Assembly (NCBI GenBank): GCA_020633655.1
Contig: JACKDF010000003.1
Location: 248,001 to 312,000 of the forward strand
Direction of reading: 5' to 3'
DNA length: 64,000 nucleotides
Source of the DNA: Deferribacteres bacterium
GTDB taxonomy: Bacteria > Zhuqueibacterota > Zhuqueibacteria > Zhuqueibacterales > Geothermadaptataceae
Numbering within the stretch: position 1 is the stretch's first letter; each line of letters begins with the position of its first letter. Made by a program: the position numbers and the translations under genes. A model generated the notes under the pieces. It had not been told where the DNA came from. It worked only from the letters and a program-made list of their open reading frames with translations, and ran no database searches. Of the stretch, positions 19,989 through 28,556 are shown one piece after another.

Positions 19989-21008
19989 CTAAGCGCGTGG
20001 TTTGGGAACAGTTTCGATTAAACGACGGACAATATCATCTGGTTTAACTTTTTCAGATTCTGCAAAAAAGTTAGTGAGCACACGATGACGTAAAACAGGC
20101 AATGCCAGAGCTTGAATATCATTAATGGAAACGTTATAGCGACCGAGCATGAGTGCGCGAGCTTTGCTGCCTAAAATCAAATATTGTGAAGCCCGTAAAC
20201 CTGCGCCCCAGCTTACCCAATTTTTTACATAATCCGGACTATTTGGATTGGTTGGCCGGCTCGCGGAAACGAGCTGCACGGCATAGCGCGCCACAGATTC
20301 AGCTACTGGAACATTCCGAATGAGTTTTTGAAATTCCATAACATCCTTGCCAGTAACGACACGTGTAAAATCAGGTTGATAATTCGAAGTTGTACTCGTG
20401 ACAACTTTTACTTCTTCGTCCTCGGGCAAATAATCCATCACGATATTAAACATGAATCGATCAAGTTGCGCTTCGGGCAAGGGATAGGTGCCTTCCAGTT
20501 CAATTGGGTTTTGTGTTGCGAGAACGAAAAAGGGTTCCTCAAGCTGGTAGGTTTTTCCACCGGTTGTCACCCGATGTTCTTGCATAGCTTCAAGGAGTGC
20601 CGATTGGGTTTTTGGCGGGGTGCGATTGATCTCGTCCGCAAGAATAATATTGGCAAAAAGTGGCCCGGGCAAAAACTGCATGATCCGTTTCCCTGTCGTG
20701 CGGTCTTCCTCAATAACATCGATTCCTGTGATATCCGCAGGCATGAGATCGGGGGTAAACTGTATACGGTTAAAATTGATTTCTAAAATTTGTGCAAGGC
20801 TCCGTATGAGCAAGGTTTTTGCGAGTCCAGGTACCCCGGTCAAAAGACAGTGTCCACCAGTGAAAAGTGCAATCAGCACCTGTTCAATGACCTCATCCTG
20901 ACCGACGATCAGTTTTCGCAACTCTTTGATAATTGTGTTGCGGCCAAGCTGCAACTTTTCGATAATTGCTTCATTTTCATTCACTTTAACTTCTTGATCG
21001 TCACCCAT
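19989..21008 (-). CDS. MoxR family AAA+ ATPase
   Basis: The protein has 339 residues. Walker A is GVPGLAKT (about 58-65), Walker B is ILADEINRTPPK, sensor 1 is ATQNP and the MoxR family motif LPEAQLDRFMF follows. The lid domain carries the arginine-rich ASRPTNPNSPDYVKNWVSWG and RALMLGR segments. The ribosome site is AAGGAA, 8-9 bases before the ATG. It is the motor of the MoxR-DUF58-VWA module and acts in the cytosol as a chaperone-like ring, by analogy with characterised MoxR ATPases. Upstream at 34 bases is the first DUF4159 gene. Confidence 0.95.
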   Translation of the reverse strand: MGDDQEVKVNENEAIIEKLQLGRNTIIKELRKLIVGQDEVIEQVLIALFTGGHCLLTGVPGLAKTLLIRSLAQILEINFNRIQFTPDLMPADITGIDVIEEDRTTGKRIMQFLPGPLFANIILADEINRTPPKTQSALLEAMQEHRVTTGGKTYQLEEPFFVLATQNPIELEGTYPLPEAQLDRFMFNIVMDYLPEDEEVKVVTSTTSNYQPDFTRVVTGKDVMEFQKLIRNVPVAESVARYAVQLVSASRPTNPNSPDYVKNWVSWGAGLRASQYLILGSKARALMLGRYNVSINDIQALALPVLRHRVLTNFFAESEKVKPDDIVRRLIETVPKPRA

Positions 21009-21042
21009 ATGCGAAATTCCTTTTCCTTAGAAGTGTTTGCGT

Positions 21043-21798
21043 TTAATGTGTTAATGCATAAATCAAATAGTTAATTCCCAATTTATAACCTAAAACTGAA
21101 AATTGCGGATCATAGCGGTAATCGTTCGCGTGCTCCCAACTGTCGCCAAGATCAACATTATGGTTGATGAGAACCATTAATCTCCCCTGTTCATCAAAAA
21201 TGCCGCGACAATGGGCCGCTTTGCCCCCTTTTTCAAACAAGGCTCCTCGAAATAAACTTGCCAATCCCGGCACAACGGGAAATGCATCAAAATCATAGTA
21301 GCAGTGAAATATTGGATGTGAAGGTGTGATATCAACAATATTATACTCAGGCAAAACCCGGGAAAATTCAAGCTGGAAATTTTGCCATTCTCGTGGACCA
21401 TGGAAATCATCAATAAAAAGAAAGCCACCACGCAACAACCATTCGCGGAGAGATTTCGCTTCCTCCACCGTTAATTTCATAAAGCCAACTTCAACGACAT
21501 AGGCAAAGGCGTAATCGAACAGTTCTTCGTCTGTGAGCGAAAAAGATGTTGCATTTCGATTCGTACTCAAGCTTGTCTGATGTTTTACGGCACGCATAAA
21601 ATGCTCTTCTGCTTCGGGAAAATCAACCTGCCATGAGTCGATCCCACCGTAACGGGCATAGAATCCCATGGAATATTCACCCATGCCATACCGAACACGC
21701 ACGAAGGTAAAATCGTCTGAAGATAATTCCTGGGCCTGACCGTTTGCATGGAACTGCAAGAAAAACGAGACTATAAACAGGAAGGCTGATTTTTTCAT
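21043..21798 (-). CDS. DUF4159 secreted protein (copy 2)
   Basis: About 251 residues with a signal peptide (1-20, hydrophobic, ending ANGQ). The body matches DUF4159: DDFTFVRVRYGMG near the N-terminus, the segment LREWLLRGGFLFIDDFHGP, the pair HPIFHCYYDF and a C-terminal GDSWEHANDYRYD...LGINYLIYALTH. I chose the ATG at 21798, two bases after the stop of the preceding gene; a TTG two codons upstream overlaps that stop. No ribosome site is visible, so translational coupling is likely. It is a diverged duplicate of the upstream gene. Known DUF4159 proteins have a GATase-like fold and no proven activity. Confidence 0.85.
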   Translation of the reverse strand: MKKSAFLFIVSFFLQFHANGQAQELSSDDFTFVRVRYGMGEYSMGFYARYGGIDSWQVDFPEAEEHFMRAVKHQTSLSTNRNATSFSLTDEELFDYAFAYVVEVGFMKLTVEEAKSLREWLLRGGFLFIDDFHGPREWQNFQLEFSRVLPEYNIVDITPSHPIFHCYYDFDAFPVVPGLASLFRGALFEKGGKAAHCRGIFDEQGRLMVLINHNVDLGDSWEHANDYRYDPQFSVLGYKLGINYLIYALTH

Positions 21799-21800
21799 AA

Positions 21801-22574
21801 TCAATGAGTCATAGAGTAGATTATGTAGTTTATGCCCAATTCAAATGCTTCAAAAGAAAACTGTCCCAGGTCTTCCGGCAACTCCCAGCCATCACCAATG
21901 TCATTGTTATAATTCACAATGGCAGCGAGGTGACCTTCCGGATCGAACCATCCCCAAAATTCCGGGATATATCCATCCCGCAGGTATGGGGAATCCATTG
22001 GTATTTCCATCAGATCAAAAAAACAATGGAAAACCGGATCAGAAAGCCTGAGTTTACGTGCCTTGAAAGCGGGTACAATTTTATTCATCTGTTTTGTGAA
22101 ATTATACCATTCCGGCGGACTTCGAAAATCGTCGACAATCAGCAGACCACCTCGTTTTAGATATTCTCCTAATCGAACTATCTCCTCAGGATCAGGTTCC
22201 CAAACACCGATTTCACAAATGTACATCAAAGGGAAATCAAAGATATCATCATCTTTTAAGGAGAAAACTTGTGGAATGTAGGTGGCACCGATAGCAGCCG
22301 TTTTTTCCAATTGGTAATACATGTGCTGCTCCGCAACGGGATAATCGTGTGCCCAGGGGGGAACAGGCCCACCGAAATAACGCATATAGCGCACATCGAT
22401 TTTGGGTGTCCATTCCACGCGTACGAAAGTGAATTTATCCAATTGTGGTTGCGATTTTCGTCGCCAGGATTGCCCCATACATGCTTGATCGGCAATGAGA
22501 ATGGTGACTAGGAGAAATATCGACGAGACAAAAATTTTCTTCGTGGAAAGCATGAGATGTTCTATTAATTTCAC
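21801..22574 (-). CDS. DUF4159 secreted protein (copy 1)
   Basis: The protein has 257 residues from a GTG at 22574; an in-frame ATG at 22553 is an equally good start, and both give a signal peptide ending in MGQ. It has the DUF4159 signature: DKFTFVRVEWTPK, LGEYLKRGGLLIVDDFRSP, DPVFHCFFDL, IGDGWELPEDLG and LGINYIIYSMTH, and it aligns along its length with the next gene. It lies between the peptidase-MA gene (15 bases) and the second DUF4159 gene (2 bases). DUF4159 genes commonly accompany MoxR/DUF58/VWA operons. The role is unknown and the location is outside the cytoplasm. Confidence 0.85.
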   Translation of the reverse strand: MKLIEHLMLSTKKIFVSSIFLLVTILIADQACMGQSWRRKSQPQLDKFTFVRVEWTPKIDVRYMRYFGGPVPPWAHDYPVAEQHMYYQLEKTAAIGATYIPQVFSLKDDDIFDFPLMYICEIGVWEPDPEEIVRLGEYLKRGGLLIVDDFRSPPEWYNFTKQMNKIVPAFKARKLRLSDPVFHCFFDLMEIPMDSPYLRDGYIPEFWGWFDPEGHLAAIVNYNNDIGDGWELPEDLGQFSFEAFELGINYIIYSMTH

Positions 22575-22589
22575 TTCTGATTTTGCTTT

Positions 22590-25184
22590 TTAATTTGCAT
22601 TGCTTTTCATCAAAATTCGCTGTGCTGGTAAAAATGTTGGCGCAATTTCCAATGCTTGCAATGCATGTCGTTTTGCTTGTTTTTTATCGCCCAAGGCCAG
22701 ATAGGCTTCGGCCAGGCGATAATGCGTATCTGCCAGATCACCAGGTTTAAGCGCCAATTCTATGCGAAATTCGCGGACCGCTTCTGAATATTTTTCCTGT
22801 GCCGCCAAAACCTGTCCCCACTTTTTATGTACATCTATTTCGTATGGAAATATTTCAATTAAGTTTTGACAGGAAAATGCCAGAAGGGCATCATCCTTTG
22901 TTTTCTCTGCAATATCGACCAGTTTTTTATTGGCTTCAAAACTTTCACCATTGCGGATAGCGAGTTCTTTCAGGTAAAAACCGGCATTTTTAAAATCTTC
23001 CTTCTTATAAAAATAATTTCCCAATGCTTCATAAGCATTCCCATGCCGAGTGTAGTCCGGGAAGAGTGCAATCGATCGTTGCAAAAGTTCGACACCGGAT
23101 TCATCATCGCGCTCCAGACGCGCACTTCCTGCCTTCAACATAGCATAAAAATCACCTGCATCGTCCAGGACTCTTTTCTCATAATCTTCAGTTTCATTTT
23201 GACCGTGCGGGCTTCCATTTTGTTCCGTAAAGACGAAATGTACTTTGGAATAAGCAAACTTCGACTTCAACCATTGCAGAAATTTAGCGTCGAATTCATC
23301 TTCGTGCATTCCCAGAACATTTTTTAAGGCTGAAGGAGTGTCACGATCACCTTTGTATTCATCAAACAACGCCAGTAATGCCTGCATACCAAATTTTTCA
23401 TAAATGTATTCCACCATAAGTGAAGACTGATAATATGAGAATGTAACACGTTCCGGATCACCGACAAATCCGGCATTCAATTCGGAAAGTGGAATAACCT
23501 CTTCGTCATGAAGTGCACGGATAATGGCGAGTTCCATGTTCATAGACCAGGCTTGTTTCGCTCGGGTTGCCTCCCACACAGCGACACCTTCCGCAAGCCA
23601 GCGCGGTATGCGATTATGAGTAAGCGTTAAATGAATGACATGCGCTAATTCGTGCCACAAAGTTTCCTGCCAGTTAAAACTGCCAACAGGTCGGGCACGT
23701 GGGCTATTCATAGTAACCAACGGCCCAAAACATATTCCCAGAAACACCTGAGATCCGGGCAATCCGAAACAACGCACGGCAAAGTCATCGTGTTTTGGAA
23801 ATATTTCGATGGTAATCCGGAAATCAAATTTAAAATTGTATCGCGATTGGTATTGATTCCAGGCATCTTCTGCAAGATCCGCAGCATAAACACCGATGAT
23901 GGGCCTGTCATCCTTGTGCAAACGAATCAAAAAATGCTCAGTCATTACTGTGTCGTATTCTGCGTAACTATCAAAAAGCTTGAGCAGGTTGCCCGTCCAA
24001 ACGTTGTAAGGATCATCACGAAAGGCGGTTTCGAGTTCTTCCTTGGCTTCTGTTTGCTTTGCGAGACGTGACAGGGCTGTACCCAATCCAGCTCGTGCAT
24101 TTGCATTATCAGAATTGATATGCAATGCTCTCTGGTAGTTTTCAATCGCTTCCTGAAAAAGGTAGGTTCGTGCTAAAAAATCACCCACTTCTGAATAAAA
24201 CTCACTGTATGCGGGATTGATGTGGAGAATCCGTTGTTCCAATTTACGGAAAGCGGCATCATCCTTTTTTTTAAGCTGAATTAACGCCGATATCGTATTT
24301 AGTTCAAGATCATCCGGAAAATCTTTTAATGCACCATCTATTTGTTCTTCTGCCTGTTTTGTTTTATTGGATAAGTTAAAAAATTGCGCTGCGAGCGCTC
24401 GTACATTTTTATCTTTTGGATTCGATTTTAGTAGATCTTCCATAATTTGGAAAGATAACGCGGCATTTTCATCCATATTGGCTTTTGCTAATCCGATTCT
24501 TGCACGGACACAGTCTTTGTATATTTTCAACGCTTCGTTAAAAGTCGACTGTGCATCAGCATAATTAAATTTAGTTAAAAACAATTCAGCCCAGTCTACG
24601 AGTATGCGCCAGTCCTTTTTATTGAGATTGCGGGCATCATAAAAAAGATCGTTTGCATCTTCAAATCGACGTAAAAAGATACAAGTTTTTGCGGTATACC
24701 AGGTAAGATCCGCATCGGGATAAGGAGTTTCTTTGAAAGTCTCAATGATAAAATTGAAGTGCTTTTGTGCGAGAGAAAACTCACCCCATATAAAATGCAT
24801 TTTCCCTAAATTATAACGTGCAGGTATAAACCTGTTGTTTTGTTGCACCGCCTGATCAAAAAGTGCTTTTGCCTTGACAAAATGACTCAAACTATACTCA
24901 GCCTCCCCTACTCTATTCAAAAGGGGAACGAATCGCTGCCAATCAGGAACGTACTCAAAAACATCGATCGCCGCTTGAATGGCTCCACTTTCTTCATAGG
25001 CCATCGAGAGCCATAGTAATGACTCAACAGTCGGACGATCCGTCTTTAGCTCTTTAATCGCGTTTTCAAAATCTCCCGAAAAAAAATATTCCTGGCCTTT
25101 TTTAAAATCTTGTGATATCAAGTGCACCGGAACAGATAAAAGGGAAATAGCAAGGGCGGGAACAAGAGTTTTTATAGAAATCAT
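22590..25184 (-). CDS. Secreted TPR protein with gluzincin (peptidase MA-like) domain
   Basis: The protein has 864 residues. A signal peptide (about 1-24) is followed by about ten TPR units (25-400). A metallopeptidase domain carries WHELAHVIH with zinc ligands H511 and H515 and the catalytic E512; the third ligand is probably the Glu in RWLAEGVAVWEA about 20 residues later. This is the gluzincin arrangement of the peptidase-MA family. Four to five more TPRs end the chain. It is the first gene of the nine-gene operon that includes MoxR, so it may process or scaffold the same envelope substrate. The upstream 150-base gap should hold the operon promoter. Active-site residues are intact, so activity is plausible. 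Confidence 0.85.
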   Translation of the reverse strand: MISIKTLVPALAISLLSVPVHLISQDFKKGQEYFFSGDFENAIKELKTDRPTVESLLWLSMAYEESGAIQAAIDVFEYVPDWQRFVPLLNRVGEAEYSLSHFVKAKALFDQAVQQNNRFIPARYNLGKMHFIWGEFSLAQKHFNFIIETFKETPYPDADLTWYTAKTCIFLRRFEDANDLFYDARNLNKKDWRILVDWAELFLTKFNYADAQSTFNEALKIYKDCVRARIGLAKANMDENAALSFQIMEDLLKSNPKDKNVRALAAQFFNLSNKTKQAEEQIDGALKDFPDDLELNTISALIQLKKKDDAAFRKLEQRILHINPAYSEFYSEVGDFLARTYLFQEAIENYQRALHINSDNANARAGLGTALSRLAKQTEAKEELETAFRDDPYNVWTGNLLKLFDSYAEYDTVMTEHFLIRLHKDDRPIIGVYAADLAEDAWNQYQSRYNFKFDFRITIEIFPKHDDFAVRCFGLPGSQVFLGICFGPLVTMNSPRARPVGSFNWQETLWHELAHVIHLTLTHNRIPRWLAEGVAVWEATRAKQAWSMNMELAIIRALHDEEVIPLSELNAGFVGDPERVTFSYYQSSLMVEYIYEKFGMQALLALFDEYKGDRDTPSALKNVLGMHEDEFDAKFLQWLKSKFAYSKVHFVFTEQNGSPHGQNETEDYEKRVLDDAGDFYAMLKAGSARLERDDESGVELLQRSIALFPDYTRHGNAYEALGNYFYKKEDFKNAGFYLKELAIRNGESFEANKKLVDIAEKTKDDALLAFSCQNLIEIFPYEIDVHKKWGQVLAAQEKYSEAVREFRIELALKPGDLADTHYRLAEAYLALGDKKQAKRHALQALEIAPTFLPAQRILMKSNAN

Positions 25185-25335
25185 GCATTAACTCAGTAGG
25201 TAAAAATATTGTGAAGACCGGCCTGGCCTGAAGGGGTAATTTTAAGATCCTTGCCAGAGATGTTTGAAATGTGGTGGAAGATTTCTGCTTTCCAGATTGA
25301 ACTGATGCTGAATTAAATTGAATGACCCGATTTGG

Positions 25336-26214
25336 TTACTTTTCTTCTCCTTGGATTTTCTCTATGCCTGTAAGACGAATAGTTTCCTCATCGTGTTTTA
25401 CACTATACGTATTTTTTTCGAGGCCATCCTTGTCAACTATTTTGCTTTTAGAATTGAAGATCATTACACGTTTTTTGCGGATGAGATATCCTTTTTCACT
25501 GGAGAAATATATTTTCCCACTGCTAATGGTTTCAATACTCCATAACCATTTTTGGTAGCCATTTTTGTTGTATTCACTATTTGTCAGATCACTTTCCCGT
25601 TTCGCCTGGCTACGAAAGGAAATTACAGCGCAATGTTCATTTTCGACTGTTTCAAAACCAATGAGCTTGAATTGGGTAGTGATGCGTAACGGTGCTTCAT
25701 CGCTGTAATTTATATAAACATTCTTGTTCCATTTATATCCAGGAGAGATTTTTTTATCAGGAAAATTTGGATGATTGGATTTATAAGCCTCTTCATAAAA
25801 CTTTGTACTTTTCTCATCCTGGCCTTTTACATCAAAAATTTTCCCATTGGAAGACATTTTAATTTCATACCGGCTTTTATGCCCGATCATACTTTTGCTG
25901 TTGCGTTTCTTTTCAGGAAAATTCTCTGAATATACAGAGGAGTCGTTAGTCACAGCCATACTGCTGATGAGGTCGTACACATTTTCTTTGTTTTTGTCTA
26001 TTGCTGCGATTGTAATCGACTGATTCTGGATTACAACAACATCCATCGTATCGCTATCCTGGTTGCCAAATTTATCGACAACAACATCGGTCATCTCATA
26101 ATTATACGCCATTCCTGTTTCATATTTAAAGGAGAGATGAACACCGTCTTCCGATTTTTGTGAACAGGAGAGAAAAACGAATAAAAGAAAAATTGTTAAA
26201 AACTTCAATTTCAT
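25336..26214 (-). CDS. Lipoprotein, DUF6263-like, in sigma/anti-sigma operon
   Basis: The protein has 292 residues. Its signal peptide ends in a lipobox, FVFLSCS, with the lipidated Cys at about residue 17. The rest is a beta-rich, Lys/Ser-rich domain (HLSFKYETGMAYNYEMTDVV..., SSNGKIFDVKG, PDKKISPGYKWNKNVYIN), a pattern of the DUF6263-type lipoproteins. The ATG overlaps the anti-sigma stop in ATGA, so translation is coupled. It may be part of the stress signal handled by the ECF factor, or one of its outputs; nothing in the sequence tells which. Confidence 0.7.
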   Translation of the reverse strand: MKLKFLTIFLLFVFLSCSQKSEDGVHLSFKYETGMAYNYEMTDVVVDKFGNQDSDTMDVVVIQNQSITIAAIDKNKENVYDLISSMAVTNDSSVYSENFPEKKRNSKSMIGHKSRYEIKMSSNGKIFDVKGQDEKSTKFYEEAYKSNHPNFPDKKISPGYKWNKNVYINYSDEAPLRITTQFKLIGFETVENEHCAVISFRSQAKRESDLTNSEYNKNGYQKWLWSIETISSGKIYFSSEKGYLIRKKRVMIFNSKSKIVDKDGLEKNTYSVKHDEETIRLTGIEKIQGEEK

Positions 26215-26792
26215 TTAATGAAAGCCTCCGCCTGTAAACCCTGAGACACAGGACTGATAACTCCCATCGCTGCGCCGGAAAAGCGACTGAAATCCGCATC
26301 TGGCTCAAAGTTTTCATGCATCGTCTGCGATCCAGGTATTACACGCCATCCAGGTTCCACAACGATAACGGTATTAAATTCTTCATCAGGTTTATCGGCA
26401 ATCAAATTACTCCACCAGTAACCAGCGACAATAAAAATCATCATCGCAGCCACACTTATGAAATAAGAAATGCGTTTGGTCCAGTTCTGTTTTCTCACCA
26501 ATGAAAAATTATCGACTTTGTTATTCGAATCAGCAGTTGTTTTAGTCGGCATTTCAAGTATGCTTGCAGCCATCTTAGCCTGAATTGAATCGAAGGTCTT
26601 TTCCCAGTAAGATTCATCCGGTTGCGGTACATTTCGCAGTTGAACGAGCAAGCTTGTTTTTTTATAAGCATCGAGCTCACAGCGGCATGCTGTACACTGA
26701 TTTAAATGTTCTTCGATAGCCTGCGCAATAGATGCTGAGGTGTCGTTGTCGAGATAGTCCTGAAGATGATTTTCAAATTCTTTGCAATCCAT
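26211..26792 (-). CDS. Anti-sigma factor with zinc-binding ZAS domain
   Basis: The protein has 193 residues. The N-terminal cytosolic zinc-finger motif is H29-x3-C33-x2-C36 (EEHLNQCTACRCEL), the anti-sigma ZAS motif that clamps ECF sigma factors. One membrane helix (about 106-126) leaves about 65 residues outside, ending in a short Gly/Gln-containing tail. It begins 17 bases after the sigma gene and overlaps the lipoprotein gene by 4 bases. By family it would hold the sigma factor inactive until an envelope or redox signal releases it. Confidence 0.9.
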   Translation of the reverse strand: MDCKEFENHLQDYLDNDTSASIAQAIEEHLNQCTACRCELDAYKKTSLLVQLRNVPQPDESYWEKTFDSIQAKMAASILEMPTKTTADSNNKVDNFSLVRKQNWTKRISYFISVAAMMIFIVAGYWWSNLIADKPDEEFNTVIVVEPGWRVIPGSQTMHENFEPDADFSRFSGAAMGVISPVSQGLQAEAFIK

Positions 26793-26809
26793 ACTCTACT
26801 CTCTATTCT

Positions 26810-27427
26810 TCACTCTTGTATATATTTTCTCAAATTTTGTCTTAATTTTTTTCGTGCATGATGCAGATTTGTTCGCACCGTTACCAGAGAACAATTGAGA
26901 ATTTCCGATATCATTTTTTTTGACATGCCCTCAACTTCATGCATGATAATAACTGCACGCTGTTGTTCCGGTAAATCTTCAATAGCATTGTTTATCTGCC
27001 CTAAAAGCTCTTTATTTTCTAATACTTGTCCCGGATTACGAACGTGCTTGGTTGTCGCTAATTCATAATTACTAACGAATTCCGGGTTGTCATCCAACGG
27101 CAACATACGTCGACGGGTTCGCATTTTACGGTGGTCAATGCTCAAATTTATCGCAATCTGGTAAAGCCAGGAGGTAAATGCTTTCGTGTTACGCAATCGA
27201 TGTAAATTTTTAAATACCCGGATAAATGTTTCCTGCACAACCTCATCGGTATCACTGTGGTTTCCGATCATTTGATAAGCTATCGTATAAACGACTCGGC
27301 AATAGCGTTTGTACAGTTCCTGATAGGCCAATTCATCACCATCCTGAGCGCGTTCGATCACCAATTCTTGCTTCTCGTAGGCGCTCATGTGATCCTGATT
27401 TTTCGGCTTAAAATTCAAATTTACCAT
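26810..27427 (-). CDS. ECF-type RNA polymerase sigma factor (RpoE-like)
   Basis: The protein has 205 residues. Sigma region 2 (about 35-105) contains DEVVQETFIRVFKNLHRL and WLYQIAINLSIDHRK; region 4 (about 140-195) contains DLPEQQRAVIIMHEVEGMSKKMI and the helix-turn-helix SLVTVRTNLHHARKKLR. There is no region 3, which is typical of ECF factors. The start at 27427 has only a weak GGA site; an ATG at 27388 with AGGA four bases upstream is an alternative. The neighbouring anti-sigma gene supports the call. The 220-base divergent gap to the next gene should carry its promoter. Confidence 0.95.
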   Translation of the reverse strand: MVNLNFKPKNQDHMSAYEKQELVIERAQDGDELAYQELYKRYCRVVYTIAYQMIGNHSDTDEVVQETFIRVFKNLHRLRNTKAFTSWLYQIAINLSIDHRKMRTRRRMLPLDDNPEFVSNYELATTKHVRNPGQVLENKELLGQINNAIEDLPEQQRAVIIMHEVEGMSKKMISEILNCSLVTVRTNLHHARKKLRQNLRKYIQE

Positions 27428-27646
27428 ATTCCAGCTTTTAATAATTTAGTATTGTTTTGTTACTTTAGACCACCGGAATTGAAAAGCGTTTAATAAATAT
27501 AGTATTATTTTTAGCTGGAACAAACAATATCTCCTTGATCGCCTAATTCATTCATTTTTTTCCAGTTGCATTTTCCTTTTTTTGTCTTAAATTGAATAAA
27601 TAATACGTGGGTTTAATTTTTTTTGCGATATTTATTCAAAAAAGCT

Positions 27647-28510
27647 ATGAAAAAAAAACATGCTTTCCCATCCCTCACCATCGAAATCCCCACTTTAAAT
27701 GAAGATGATTTTGTCAACCAATTAACAACCCATACAGGTTCGACTTTATTATTAGGAATGTTCTCAGTCGATGAGCTTAAGGCCGTTCTGGAACGGGCAA
27801 GAATTTTCCCCGCTCTCCGCGAACAAGGGCTTGATGAATTTATAATACAAATAAATCCATTTGAAAATTTCGACCAATTACTCACTATTTATAGTGGCAA
27901 AAAGGATAAAGAACATCTTCTTGCGGAAGTGAGGCTGAAAGAAGGCAAGCTCTCACAAACTGAAAAAAACAGATCTTTTCCTGGATTTCCGCCATCCCAT
28001 ATTCTTTCAATTGAATGGATGATGATGCAGAATCCATTTAAACCGTTTCCTATGGATCGCAAGGCACTGCCGGGACAGGAGCACCCTGGTTTAGGTCAGG
28101 CACGAAAAGTCCTCAAACTTATTATAACCTACTGTCGTCTGAAAAGCATCGATGGGGTTGTCAATTATCCGGAATATTTTCATAATGCCTATCTTTACCG
28201 ACACGTATTCAAATTTATAAATCCCGAGAAAGAAGCTGAATTTTATGCCCTTTTACGGGACCTTTCGCATCTCCCATTAATCGACATGTCATGGGCTGTG
28301 GATTATGGCTGTATTATCGACGCACGCACCGGTAAAACTTTTGACTGGTTTTCAGATGTTCAAATTTTTCCATTAAAAAAGCCCTTGATACGATATTTTA
28401 AATCAGAGGAATACACCCAGCAATTTGAAAGTTCACTTGCGGCACATAAATACATCTTTGATGAAAATAAATACATTAACTTACGAGAGCAGAAAAAAAG
28501 CGATAAATAA
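27647..28510 (+). CDS. Conserved protein of unknown function upstream of acyl-CoA synthetases
   Basis: The protein has 287 residues from an ATG at 27647; a TTG eight codons upstream is less likely. It has no signal peptide or membrane segment, so it is cytosolic. Conserved-looking segments are LLLGMFSVDELKAVLERA near the N-terminus and PGQEHPGLGQARKVLKLII followed by NYPEYFHNAYLYRHVFKF in the middle. I do not recognise the family. A GNAT-like acyltransferase fold is a loose guess only. The next gene starts 46 bases downstream, so it probably shares a promoter with the acyl-CoA synthetases and may act in lipid or acyl metabolism. Confidence 0.6.
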   Translation: MKKKHAFPSLTIEIPTLNEDDFVNQLTTHTGSTLLLGMFSVDELKAVLERARIFPALREQGLDEFIIQINPFENFDQLLTIYSGKKDKEHLLAEVRLKEGKLSQTEKNRSFPGFPPSHILSIEWMMMQNPFKPFPMDRKALPGQEHPGLGQARKVLKLIITYCRLKSIDGVVNYPEYFHNAYLYRHVFKFINPEKEAEFYALLRDLSHLPLIDMSWAVDYGCIIDARTGKTFDWFSDVQIFPLKKPLIRYFKSEEYTQQFESSLAAHKYIFDENKYINLREQKKSDK

Positions 28511-28556
28511 ACGCTCTACTAATTTGAGCGTTGGAATGAACGAGGAGGATTGAGAA

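Noticed and set aside
27613..27885. A 90-codon minus-strand frame opposite the unknown protein at 27647
   Set aside because: It is antisense to a longer frame in a plus-strand operon and has no support of its own.
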